Origin: Pseudomonas fluorescens
GTDB taxonomy: Bacteria; Pseudomonadota; Gammaproteobacteria; Pseudomonadales; Pseudomonadaceae
DNA: 64,000 bases
Direction: 5' to 3'
Assembly: GCF_001902145.1 (NCBI RefSeq)
Contig: NZ_MRST01000016.1
Span: 103,931 to 167,930, forward strand
The translations under genes were made by a program, and so were the position numbers. Each line of letters opens with the position of its first letter. Within the stretch, counting starts at the first letter, position 1. Shown here piece after piece: positions 45,079 through 55,793 of the stretch. The notes beneath the pieces were generated by a model, which worked only from the letters and a program-made list of their open reading frames with translations, was not told the DNA's origin and did no database searches.

Positions 45079-45752
45079 CGGCAGCGCTCATTGAACAGGT
45101 AGCCCAGGCCACGCACGGTGTCGATCGGCTTGAACCCGGCCGGGCCTTCCAGCTTGCGGCGCAGGCGGCCGACCAGCACTTCGATCACGTTTGGATCGCG
45201 TTCGTCGTCATCCGGGTACAGTTGCTCCATCAAACGGTCTTTGGCGACCACTTGTTGATGATGACGCATCAAGTATTCGAGGATCCGATACTCATAGGCA
45301 GTCAGCGCCAAGGGTTGCTCGTCCAGGGAAGCTTGCTTGCGGTTAAGGTCCAGCAGCAGCGGCCCGGCGACAATAGTCGACTGGGTAAAACCGCTGGAGC
45401 GACGCAGCAAGGCGTTCATGCGCGCCTCCAGCTCTTCGAACTGGAACGGCTTGACCACGTAGTCGTCGGCCCCGGCCGCAAGGCCCTCAACCTTGTCCTG
45501 CCAGTTGCCGCGGGCGGTGAGGATCAGGATCGGGAAAGTCTTGGCCTGGGTGCGCAACTGGCGAATCAGGTCCAGGCCACCCATGCCGGGCAGGCCAAGG
45601 TCGATGATCGCCAGGTCATGGTTGAATTGGCCGGTCTGGTACAGGGCTTCTTCGGCATTGGCCACAGCTTCGACCACATGCCCGCTGTCGGTCAGGCGGG
45701 TAAACAGGTGATGACGCAGCAGCGCCTCATCTTCCACCACCAGCAATTTCAT
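45075..45752 (-). CDS. phoP: Response regulator PhoP
   Basis: The 225-residue OmpR-type regulator begins MKLLVVEDEALLRHHL. The phosphorylated Asp51 lies in IIDLGLPGMGG, and the C-terminal winged helix has LTAYEYRILEYLMRHHQQVV, EVLVGRLRRKLEG and TVRGLGYLF. It controls magnesium homeostasis and lipid A modification genes. I chose MKLL as the start over an ATG four codons upstream because it matches the family. It follows the small exported protein gene closely and is probably co-transcribed with it. Confidence 0.93.
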   Translation of the reverse strand: MKLLVVEDEALLRHHLFTRLTDSGHVVEAVANAEEALYQTGQFNHDLAIIDLGLPGMGGLDLIRQLRTQAKTFPILILTARGNWQDKVEGLAAGADDYVVKPFQFEELEARMNALLRRSSGFTQSTIVAGPLLLDLNRKQASLDEQPLALTAYEYRILEYLMRHHQQVVAKDRLMEQLYPDDDERDPNVIEVLVGRLRRKLEGPAGFKPIDTVRGLGYLFNERCR

Positions 45753-45770
45753 AAGGTTCTCCACTGCAAT

Positions 45771-46079
45771 TCAACTAGCCGACAGGGGGATATCATAGCG
45801 GCCCTGCAGCTCTTGGGGGCGCAGTTTTATGCCATTGTAGTGGCCGGTCAGGTGCGCGTAGCCGCTGCGATAGTCGGGTTGCGCGGCGGTAGCGCCCAGG
45901 GCCTGGCCCCACGGCGCGCCCTGGGTGCCGGCGTCTTCGAAGCTGACACGATGGATCAGGTTGCTGGATTTCTTGGTTTTCTCGCTGCCAAAGGCCGCAA
46001 AGGCGCCATCGGACGCCTGCACGCCGGCAGTGGCGCCGAGCATGGTCAAGGCCAACATCAGCTTTTTGATCGCAGTCAT
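45771..46079 (-). CDS. Small exported protein in the phoPQ operon, unknown function
   Basis: The 102-residue product has a signal peptide (MTAIKKLMLALTMLGATAGVQA, cut before SDG) and a mature part of about 80 residues with no cysteine and no recognisable domain. GAGGT precedes the ATG. It occupies the place of oprH in the P. aeruginosa oprH-phoP-phoQ operon but is much too short for that barrel. The tandem CTGAAC repeats upstream suggest it is the first PhoP-controlled gene of the operon. Confidence 0.8.
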   Translation of the reverse strand: MTAIKKLMLALTMLGATAGVQASDGAFAAFGSEKTKKSSNLIHRVSFEDAGTQGAPWGQALGATAAQPDYRSGYAHLTGHYNGIKLRPQELQGRYDIPLSAS

Positions 46080-46115
46080 GGTGGTTACCTCATACGCGTT
46101 TAGGCTGTGGGGTCC

Positions 46116-46121
46116 AGACTA
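46116..46121 (-). promoter_or_regulatory. -10 element of the phoPQ operon promoter
   Basis: On the minus strand TAGTCT lies 11 bp from the last GTTCAG repeat, the spacing usual for PhoP-activated promoters in which the box replaces the -35 element. Confidence 0.45.
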
Positions 46122-46132
46122 CGCAGGCGCCC

Positions 46133-46171
46133 CTGAACTCCCCCTGAACAGGCTCTGAACCGCACCTGAAC
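46133..46171 (-). promoter_or_regulatory. Four tandem PhoP half-sites
   Basis: GTTCAG (CTGAAC on the plus strand) occurs at 46133-46138, 46144-46149, 46155-46160 and 46166-46171, exactly 11 bp apart each time. PhoP boxes are two GTTTA/GTTCA-like hexamers with a 5-bp gap, so this reads as overlapping double boxes. Confidence 0.72.
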
Positions 46172-46217
46172 CGCATCGGGCTATCCACTGGCGCGCCAAC
46201 TCGGCAAAATACCGCGC

Positions 46218-46934
46218 ATGACGCCCCTACCCGCTTGCTGCACCCCACTCGATGATCATTGGCCGTTGCCGGTTTCTTTGCCGGGCACGGTGTTTTTGAG
46301 CACGCGATTCGACCCGGTTTTATTGAGCCCCGGCGATTTCCAGCGCTGCGATGTGCCGCCGCCCGCGAGCATCCAACGCTCGGTCGCCAAGCGCCAGGCG
46401 GAATTTCTCGCCGGCCGCCTGTGTGCGCGCGAAGCGCTGCAACGACTCGATCATCTGCACTGCATCCCGGCCATCGGCGAAGACCGCGCCCCGGTCTGGC
46501 CAGGGCATATCAGTGGTTCCATCACCCACAGCACCGGGCACGCTGCGGCGATTGTCGGGCACAAGGCGCGATGGCGTGGGCTGGGCATGGACCTGGAGAA
46601 CCTGCTGACACTGGAACGGGCCGAACGCCTGGCCGGAGAAATCCTGACGGTCGATGAGTTGCAGCGCATGGCCACCCTACCCCGTGAGCAACACGCCTTG
46701 CTGGTGACGCTGACGTTTTCGGTCAAGGAAAGCCTGTTCAAGGCGCTCTATCCGATCGTGCACAAGCGCTTTTATTTCGAGCATGCCGAGGTGTTGGAGT
46801 GGTCAGCGGCTGGGAGGGTGCGGTTGCGGTTGCTGACCGATCTTTCGGAAGAATGGAAGCATGGCAAAGAGCTGGGAGGGCAATTTGTGGTGCAAGGGGA
46901 GCAGTTGTTGAGCCTAGTGGCTATCGCAATGTAG
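46218..46934 (+). CDS. pcpS: 4'-phosphopantetheinyl transferase, PcpS/EntD type
   Basis: The 238-residue enzyme activates carrier proteins by attaching phosphopantetheine from CoA. It has RQAEFLAGRLCAREAL, GSITHSTGHAAAIVG, the metal motif GLGMDLENLL and FSVKESLFKALYP. This is the broad-specificity form that in P. aeruginosa (PcpS) serves both fatty acid and siderophore synthesis. It is monocistronic. Confidence 0.9.
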   Translation: MTPLPACCTPLDDHWPLPVSLPGTVFLSTRFDPVLLSPGDFQRCDVPPPASIQRSVAKRQAEFLAGRLCAREALQRLDHLHCIPAIGEDRAPVWPGHISGSITHSTGHAAAIVGHKARWRGLGMDLENLLTLERAERLAGEILTVDELQRMATLPREQHALLVTLTFSVKESLFKALYPIVHKRFYFEHAEVLEWSAAGRVRLRLLTDLSEEWKHGKELGGQFVVQGEQLLSLVAIAM

Positions 46935-47029
46935 GAGCGAGCTTGCTCGCGAAAAACTCACAGGCGCCGCGTTTATTCAGGAAGCACGCGTTATCATTGA
47001 CGTTTTTCGCGAGCAAGCTCGCTCCTACA
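46931..47029. repeat. REP pair
   Basis: GTAGGAGCGAGCTTGCTCGCGAAAAA and its reverse complement lie between the convergent transferase and kinase genes. Confidence 0.9.
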
Positions 47030-47038
47030 GTTAGGGAG

Positions 47039-48649
47039 TCAGGGCTTATCTTGATCTCTGGGCCAACTCAGGCTGAAACACGCCCCGCCCAGGTTGTTGC
47101 TCTTGCTGATCAACGCCCGCCCGCCGTGCCAATAGATTATCCGCCGCACGATCGACAAGCCCAGGCCATGCCCGCCAGAAGCGCGGGTACGGCTGTCATC
47201 CAGGCGCAGGAACGGCGTGAAGATCCGCTCCCAGGCGCTTTCCGGCACACCGGGGCCATCGTCTTCCACATCAATGCGACAGCGCACCTGCCCCACCTGA
47301 TAACTGATCAACACTTGGCCTCTGGCGTGGCGCATGGCGTTACTCACCAGATTTTGCAGGGCACGGTGCAAATAGCGCGGTTCAGCGTCGACCCAGGCGT
47401 CATCCCAATGTGCCGAGGACAGGCAAATACCACGGGTGACGGTGACCTGCGGGCGCAATGGCGATAATTCGCCAATTACCTGGTCGAGCAATGCATTAAG
47501 GTCCACGCGCTGGAAATTCAGCTCCGGCGCACCCTGCTCCAAGCGGGCATAAGTGAGCATCTCGTCCACCAGGCCATCGAGGTCCTGGATATCGCCATCC
47601 ATGCCTTCCAGATATTTGCGCCGGGCTTCGGGCGTGGCGGCGTCACCGATCATCTCCAGGCCAAAACGCAGGCGCGCGACCGGTGTGCGCAGCTCGTGGG
47701 AGACCGCGCGCACCAGCTCACGCTGAATCGCCAGCAATTGCTGCAGGTGCTCAGCCATGCCATTGAAGGCTGCCGCCAGGCGCCCGACCGAGTCGGCACC
47801 GCGAGCGGGTACGCGCACTTCCAGGTTGCCCTTTGCGATACGCGTGGCCGCCGCCTCGAGGCCTTTGAGCCGGCGCTCAAGTTGTCGCACCAGCAGATAG
47901 ACGATCAAGCCGATCAGGGTCAGACCGATCAAGGTGATCAGGATCAGCCATTGCGCCGGGTACGGGTTCATCTGGTACAGCGGGCCGATCTCCAGTACCC
48001 AAGGGGTGCCGACCATGCCGGCAAACACGCGAATCGAATCGCCGCCCTTGCCCAGCGCCATCACCGTATCGCCCTCCGCCACGCGACGACGCTGGTCGTC
48101 GTCCATGTCGGCCTGGTCAAGGGCCATCAAGTGCATTTCAAAACCAAAACCCTTGGCCTGCTTGATGTCGGCCAGGCGCTGGGGCTGTTCGGCCACCGGG
48201 AAACGCACCAGTTCGTCGGCCAGCAGGTAAATAGTCGCACGGGCCAATTGCTCGCTGATCTGCTGCACTTCGCCGGTGAGCACCAATTGCTCTTGCTCGC
48301 TGACCAACCGCAGCACCCGCGCCGCGTGGGGGCCGGTCTGTTCCACCAGGACCTGACCGCGTTGCAGGCGGTTGCGCTGGCCCAGGTCCAATTGCGCATC
48401 GGTGAACGTGCGCAGCTCCAGCGGGATGCCCAGCAAACGCTCCCACACCGCCAAGGCGCGCTGCCGTTCAATGGCGCTCATGGGTTGCAGGTTATCGCCC
48501 ATCAACGCAAAGGTGCCGTGGGCCAGGCGCTCACGGTACTGGCCGCTGCGCACGTCATTAAGCAGGTGCAGTGCGAGGGCGCCGAGCAGCGCCACCAGGA
48601 TCAGTGCCGCGCACATGCCGCCGTAGATGCGCAGGAAGATCGAGTTCAC
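47039..48649 (-). CDS. Sensor histidine kinase of an OmpR-type pair
   Basis: The 536-residue kinase has membrane helices at about 7-29 and 235-254, a periplasmic domain of about 200 residues, HAMP, the phospho-His318 in RAVSHELRTPVARL, and the ATPase boxes NLVSNAMRHA, DDGPGVP and GHGLGLSIV. It resembles RstB. The start overlaps the regulator stop by 4 bp. In P. aeruginosa the homologous pair lies next to nrdA as PA1157-PA1158; its signal is not known to me. Confidence 0.9.
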   Translation of the reverse strand: MNSIFLRIYGGMCAALILVALLGALALHLLNDVRSGQYRERLAHGTFALMGDNLQPMSAIERQRALAVWERLLGIPLELRTFTDAQLDLGQRNRLQRGQVLVEQTGPHAARVLRLVSEQEQLVLTGEVQQISEQLARATIYLLADELVRFPVAEQPQRLADIKQAKGFGFEMHLMALDQADMDDDQRRRVAEGDTVMALGKGGDSIRVFAGMVGTPWVLEIGPLYQMNPYPAQWLILITLIGLTLIGLIVYLLVRQLERRLKGLEAAATRIAKGNLEVRVPARGADSVGRLAAAFNGMAEHLQQLLAIQRELVRAVSHELRTPVARLRFGLEMIGDAATPEARRKYLEGMDGDIQDLDGLVDEMLTYARLEQGAPELNFQRVDLNALLDQVIGELSPLRPQVTVTRGICLSSAHWDDAWVDAEPRYLHRALQNLVSNAMRHARGQVLISYQVGQVRCRIDVEDDGPGVPESAWERIFTPFLRLDDSRTRASGGHGLGLSIVRRIIYWHGGRALISKSNNLGGACFSLSWPRDQDKP

Positions 48650-49371
48650 AGCGGCATATCGGCAGCGGCTTCGGGGACGAACAGGTAGCCTTTGCTGCGG
48701 ATGGTCTTGATCAGGCGTGGGTGGATTGGATCGTCGCCGATCTTTGGCCGAATGCGCGAGATACGCACGTCAATGGAACGATCCTGGCCGTCATAACCGA
48801 TACCGCGCAGAGCTATGAAGATTTCTTCGCGGGACAGGATGCGCCCGGCATTCGCAACCAGCAGCCACAGCAAGTCGAATTCAGCGCTGGTCAGTTCGAT
48901 GCTGCCCTCATGCAACCAGGCTTCGCGCAAGGCATTGTCCACCACCAGTGGCCCAAACTGCAGGCGGCGTTGATTTTCCATTGCGGGCGGCGACACCGGC
49001 TCGCTGCGGCGTAGCAGCGCCTGGATACGCGCCAGCAACAAACGCGGACGCACGGGTTTGCACACGTAGTCGTCGGCGCCCATGTCGAGGCCCAGCACCT
49101 GGTCCATGTCGTCGGTGCGCGCGGTGAGCATCAGGATCACGCCGTCATAGCGCTCGCGCACTTTACGGCAGATGCTCAGGCCGTCTTCGCCGGGCAGCAT
49201 CAGGTCGAGGATCACCAGGTCCGGCTGCTCGGCGATGATGCGCGCCGCGGCCTTGGCACCATCGCCTTCTACCGACACACGCAGGCCGTTGCTTTCCAGG
49301 TACTCACGGGTCAACTCGGCGAGTCGCTCGTCGTCCTCGACGATCAGTATCTGCCAGGCTTCTTGCTCCAT
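48646..49371 (-). CDS. OmpR-type response regulator, RstA-like
   Basis: The 241-residue regulator has the receiver domain with Asp56 in VILDLMLPGEDG, KPVRPRLLLARI and a C-terminal winged helix (LTSAEFDLLWLLVANAGRIL; RSIDVRISRIRPKIGDD; IRSKGYLF). It is divergent from nrdA across a control region of about 800 bp. Confidence 0.92.
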   Translation of the reverse strand: MEQEAWQILIVEDDERLAELTREYLESNGLRVSVEGDGAKAAARIIAEQPDLVILDLMLPGEDGLSICRKVRERYDGVILMLTARTDDMDQVLGLDMGADDYVCKPVRPRLLLARIQALLRRSEPVSPPAMENQRRLQFGPLVVDNALREAWLHEGSIELTSAEFDLLWLLVANAGRILSREEIFIALRGIGYDGQDRSIDVRISRIRPKIGDDPIHPRLIKTIRSKGYLFVPEAAADMPL

Positions 49372-49391
49372 GCGCTACCTCGGTTCTCTAT

Positions 49392-49491
49392 TGTAGGAGC
49401 GAGCTTGCTCGCGAAGAACGCAAGGGCACCGCATTTATCCAGGTTTGCTGCATTATCGTTGACGATGTTCGCGAGCGAGCTCGCTCCTACA
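49392..49491. repeat. REP pair
   Basis: TGTAGGAGCGAGCTTGCTCGCGAAGAACG and its reverse complement lie just upstream of the response regulator gene in the nrdA control region. Confidence 0.9.
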
Positions 49492-49719
49492 GTTGTCATA
49501 TGGAGCAAGCACGCTATCGCCCTGATCAAGGCCGATTGTAGCCATGCACCGGCCCTTGAACACAAGCCGGGAAATCCATTCGGTCATGGCGATTTTTTGT
49601 GGTAGGGTTCGCGCCCTCAAAATTCCCGCCTGCAGTTTCTACCCGGGAATATTCGGTGACAAACGGTGTAATCCAGTAGTAATGCGGCCTACACGGGTGT
49701 TCCATGATTCATACACATT

Positions 49720-49740
49720 TTACCCACAGCGTTATCCACA
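49720..49740 (+). promoter_or_regulatory. Two DnaA boxes upstream of nrdA
   Basis: TTATCCACA (49732-49740) is a perfect DnaA box, and TTACCCACA (49720-49728) differs at one base; their starts are 12 bp apart. DnaA boxes in the nrd promoter couple dNTP supply to replication in E. coli. A poor NrdR-box-like stretch (ACGCATTATCTTGTAC, 49768-49783) lies downstream. Confidence 0.6.
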
Positions 49741-49792
49741 GGTAGTGCGTTGCTAAGCCCCCGAAAACGCATTATCTTGTACCTCGACGCTA

Positions 49793-50160
49793 AAAAAACC
49801 CTACATGTAGGGTTTTCAGCGAAAAGACCAAACACAAATCAGACAAGAAACTCAAGCGCTTTCTTGCTCGTGTTTGGTTGAACCAAAGCATTTTTTGAAA
49901 GCCCAAACCGCGCACGCGGATGGCAACCGTTTTCCAGCCCGATTGGCAGAAAACGGTACGGGTGTTGCAGGGCTTGAATGGGGCCACTGTCACCCACCAG
50001 GAATACGGCTAAGGGCTCCCCGGCCCCGAACCAAAGACTTCGGCATGGAAGCGGCGCGATGAGCTCCCTTCCTCCTGTCCCGAAGTTGTTATGCCAGGCC
50101 CAGGCCTGCTGTAAGTGCTTCAGGACGGAACGGTGGGCACCGTGATGGTGCCCAAATAAA
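49793..50160 (+). promoter_or_regulatory. Long structured 5' leader of nrdA
   Basis: This stretch holds no convincing gene but many hairpins. They include the 22-bp palindrome AAAACCCTACATGTAGGGTTTT, a nested hairpin ACCAAACAC/GTGTTTGGT (49827-49835 with 49870-49878) around CAAGAAA/TTTCTTG (49844-49850 with 49860-49866), CCGTTTTC/GAAAACGG near 49926-49957, and GGGCACC/GGTGCCC just upstream of the start codon. Its role, such as a regulatory RNA element, is inference. Confidence 0.5.
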
Positions 50161-50184
50161 TATAGAATGTGGAGACACCCCCTC

Positions 50185-53079
<2,895 letters not shown>

Positions 53080-53115
53080 GCTGAGCCTGCCCAGGGGCAT
53101 TAACCCACTGGATCG

Positions 53116-53161
53116 AAAAAGCCCGATAAACCCCGACTGCATAGGGTTTATCGGGCTTTTT
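53116..53161 (+). terminator. Bidirectional terminator after nrdA
   Basis: AAAAAGCCCGATAAACCC and GGGTTTATCGGGCTTTTT form an 18-bp perfect stem with a 10-nt loop. It can also serve the convergent gene that ends at 53172. Confidence 0.9.
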
Positions 53162-53171
53162 GCTGATCGCC

Positions 53172-54272
53172 CTAGAGGAAGGCGTACGCAATACCCTGCT
53201 TCGGCGTGCCCCCCCTGCGCCCCCACAACTCCACGCGCCCATCGATGACCGCCATCGAATGGCGATCGTAGGCCACTACACCGAGCTTGCCGCTCGCTAG
53301 CTCACGGCTTGAAGACTGCCGGTAAAGACCTTTCAAACCCAGGCGATCCAATGCTTCGTGGGGCATTTCGCCGTTGTTCAAACTTTGCATCGCATGGGCG
53401 AAGCTTCTTTTGGATTGACTTGGGTTGTCGTCCAGCCCATTACCTTCAATCTGTGCCCGCTTGGCGCTCGCTGCAAACATGAAGTTGGCATCGGTCAGCA
53501 TGCCCGGATTATCCCCCTTGAACTGCGCATACCTGGCCGCCTGCCTTAATTCGTCCTTGGATAAATCAAGTTCGAAGCCATCACGCATTTTTACGTAATA
53601 ACCGTCTGCTGACTCTTTTACCTCCTTGAAAACGTCAGTGGGTTTTTGACCAAACCTCATCATGGCGCCCTTTATCGCTGAAACTGTAACGCAATTGCCA
53701 TCGGGCCCCTGGCTGAATCCACTCCAGATGTTGTCCGGTTTTTTCCCTGGGTTACTTTGATCAGGCTTGTAGTTGAAGTGCTTGGAACCTTCCGTAATCG
53801 GCAGATTACTCATAGGCTCGCTGGGCCCAAAATTGCCGGGGCTTGGCCTGCCACCACCGCCCCCACCACCGCCACCACCTGGCGACGGGCCAGGTGAAGG
53901 CGGCGAGGGCGTGGGTGATGTATCGTCCGTTTCCGGAAACCATTCCTTCATCAGGCGCCGCAGCATCTCCAGCCAGGAGACGTCTGCCTTCTCCATCAAC
54001 TCCAGCATGATCTCCTTGAACTTTTCATCCCCCAGTTCTTCGCGCTTCTCGTTCAACTTGTCACGAAGGTCTCGAACGGTCTGGCTCTTGGATGTTTTTT
54101 CGGCATCCCTCAACTCATTGAGCAGTTGCCTAACCGATTCAGCATCAGAGGACTTGCCTCCCCCGGGTTCATCCGACTGACTTTTGCGTGTGTATACATC
54201 GGCGCTTAAATCACTCGGGACAAACCAGTGACTACCTGATGGCGCCCCCTCCCACTGCTTGTACATCGCCAT
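53172..54272 (-). CDS. Orphan two-domain protein with possible cysteine-protease-like C-terminal domain
   Basis: The 366-residue product has no signal peptide. Residues 45-110 are a charged coiled-coil-like helix region. At 117-145 there is a Pro/Ser stretch and ten consecutive Gly. Residues 155-366 form a globular part with Cys194 in DGNCVTVSAIKGAMM and His338 in YDRHSMAVIDGRVELW, which could be a papain-like Cys/His pair. Such modular, Gly/Pro-linked layouts occur in type III effectors and secreted toxins, but no secretion genes adjoin. GGAGAG precedes the chosen ATG; the frame is open to 54374. I do not recognise the family with confidence. Confidence 0.75.
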   Translation of the reverse strand: MAMYKQWEGAPSGSHWFVPSDLSADVYTRKSQSDEPGGGKSSDAESVRQLLNELRDAEKTSKSQTVRDLRDKLNEKREELGDEKFKEIMLELMEKADVSWLEMLRRLMKEWFPETDDTSPTPSPPSPGPSPGGGGGGGGGGRPSPGNFGPSEPMSNLPITEGSKHFNYKPDQSNPGKKPDNIWSGFSQGPDGNCVTVSAIKGAMMRFGQKPTDVFKEVKESADGYYVKMRDGFELDLSKDELRQAARYAQFKGDNPGMLTDANFMFAASAKRAQIEGNGLDDNPSQSKRSFAHAMQSLNNGEMPHEALDRLGLKGLYRQSSSRELASGKLGVVAYDRHSMAVIDGRVELWGRRGGTPKQGIAYAFL

Positions 54273-54391
54273 GCATCTCTCCAGATGGTCCATGGGCCAC
54301 ATGCGCCCGTGCCCATGCGTGGCGCAATCGGCGTTGGGCGTTCCAGCAGCAAGGCGAGATGAAACAGGCAGCAAACTAGTAACGCGCGCAC

Positions 54392-54421
54392 AAAAAAGCC
54401 CCTCGATTGAGGGGCTTTTTT
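54392..54421 (-). terminator. Terminator of the flgBCDE operon
   Basis: AGCCCCTC and GAGGGGCT form an 8-bp GC-rich stem with loop GATT and A/T runs of six on both sides, 26 bp after the flgE stop. Confidence 0.9.
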
Positions 54422-54446
54422 GTGTGCAGGTATTAGCGCGGTGGCA

Positions 54447-55763
54447 TCAGGTCATCTGAATGATGGTCTGCATGATGGTGCTTTGGGTGGAGATGGTCTT
54501 GGCGTTCGCCTGGTAGTTGCTCTGGGCCTTGATCAGGTCCACCAGCTCGTTGGTCAGGTTGACGTTGGAGTTCTCCAGGGAGGTGGCCTTGATCGACCCC
54601 AGAGTGCCAGATTCCGGTGCATCGAAGCCCGGCTGGCCCGACGCGAAGGTTTCTTTCCAGGTCGTACCGCCGGCGGGCTGCAGGCCCTGCTCGTTGTTGA
54701 AGCTGGCCAGGGAAATCTGGCCGATGGCCTTGCTCTGCTGGTTACTGAAAGTGGCGAAGAGCACACCGCTGCCATCGATCTTCAGGCCGGTGATCTGGCC
54801 GGTGGCGTAACCATCTGTGACCGGCGGGTTACGATAGCTGGCCGAGTTGTACTGGGTGACGGTGCCCATGTTGATGGCGATGCCATCCTTGTTAGCCGTC
54901 GCATCGTTAGCCTTCCATACGCCATCGGTCACCGTGCCAGGCACCCAATCCTTGATGGTCAAGGTGTTACCGGCAACACCGCCGGTCACGATGCTCTTGA
55001 GGTTACCAGCACCATCGAAGCTCAACGTCGACGGCACAGGCGCCTTCACGTCAGCACCGGTACCGGTAGGAGCCGAACCATCAGGATTGCGGCCATCGAT
55101 CAAGGTGTAGGCCTGCCACTGGTTGGCATCGGTTTTGACCAAGTACTGCACCATCGGGTGCGCGTTGCCCTGGGAGTCGTACAAGGTGGTGCTGTATTGC
55201 GTGGTGAAGCTTTCGGACTTGGTTGGATCAAACGGGTTCTTGGACTGATCGATCACAGGCGACGAGGAGTTCAGGTTGCTGGAAGAGTCCACCTTGGTAG
55301 ACGCCTTCGGTGGCAGGTTCGCCAGGTTCAGCTGCAGATCAACCAGGCCACCTTTGGTGATTTTGCCATTCTCGTCCGCGGCATAGCCTTGCAGGCGCGA
55401 GGTGCCGGTATTGTTGGTGATATAGCCGTCTTTGTCAGCGCGGAAGGCACCGCTACGGGTGTATTCCAGCGAGCCGTCGCTGCCCTTCTGCACGAAGAAG
55501 CCACCACCCTGGATCGCCATGTCGAGGATACCGCCACTCCCGTTGACGTCGCCCTGGGTGAACTGCTGGGACACCGCCGCCAGGTTCACACCGTTGCCGA
55601 TGCTGTTCTGGCCGGTGCCCAGCTTGGAGGCCGCGTAGATATCCGCGAATTCCGCACGGGATGACTTGAAGCCAGTGGTCGCGACGTTGGCGATGTTGTT
55701 GCCGGTCACGTCCAGTTGTTTGTTGGCCGCATAGAGGCCGCTAAGGCCGATGTTAAAAGACAT
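54447..55763 (-). CDS. flgE: Flagellar hook protein FlgE
   Basis: The 438-residue protein builds the flagellar hook. The N terminus MSFNIGLSGLYAANKQLDVTGNNIANVATTGFKSSRAEFADIY and the C terminus SNVNLTNELVDLIKAQSNYQANAKTISTQSTIMQTIIQM are the paired axial-protein motifs that form the coiled-coil core; the middle (about 90-360) is the exposed domain. It is the last gene of the operon and is followed by a terminator, so flgF and later genes are not co-transcribed here. Confidence 0.95.
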   Translation of the reverse strand: MSFNIGLSGLYAANKQLDVTGNNIANVATTGFKSSRAEFADIYAASKLGTGQNSIGNGVNLAAVSQQFTQGDVNGSGGILDMAIQGGGFFVQKGSDGSLEYTRSGAFRADKDGYITNNTGTSRLQGYAADENGKITKGGLVDLQLNLANLPPKASTKVDSSSNLNSSSPVIDQSKNPFDPTKSESFTTQYSTTLYDSQGNAHPMVQYLVKTDANQWQAYTLIDGRNPDGSAPTGTGADVKAPVPSTLSFDGAGNLKSIVTGGVAGNTLTIKDWVPGTVTDGVWKANDATANKDGIAINMGTVTQYNSASYRNPPVTDGYATGQITGLKIDGSGVLFATFSNQQSKAIGQISLASFNNEQGLQPAGGTTWKETFASGQPGFDAPESGTLGSIKATSLENSNVNLTNELVDLIKAQSNYQANAKTISTQSTIMQTIIQMT

Positions 55764-55793
55764 GTTTCTCTCCTCTGCCGTATTTAGCCGGCT

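Noticed and set aside
49920..50012. Possible 30-codon upstream reading frame in the nrdA leader
   Set aside because: It starts MATVFQPDWQ but has no Shine-Dalgarno sequence and overlaps a hairpin; I cannot support it as a gene.
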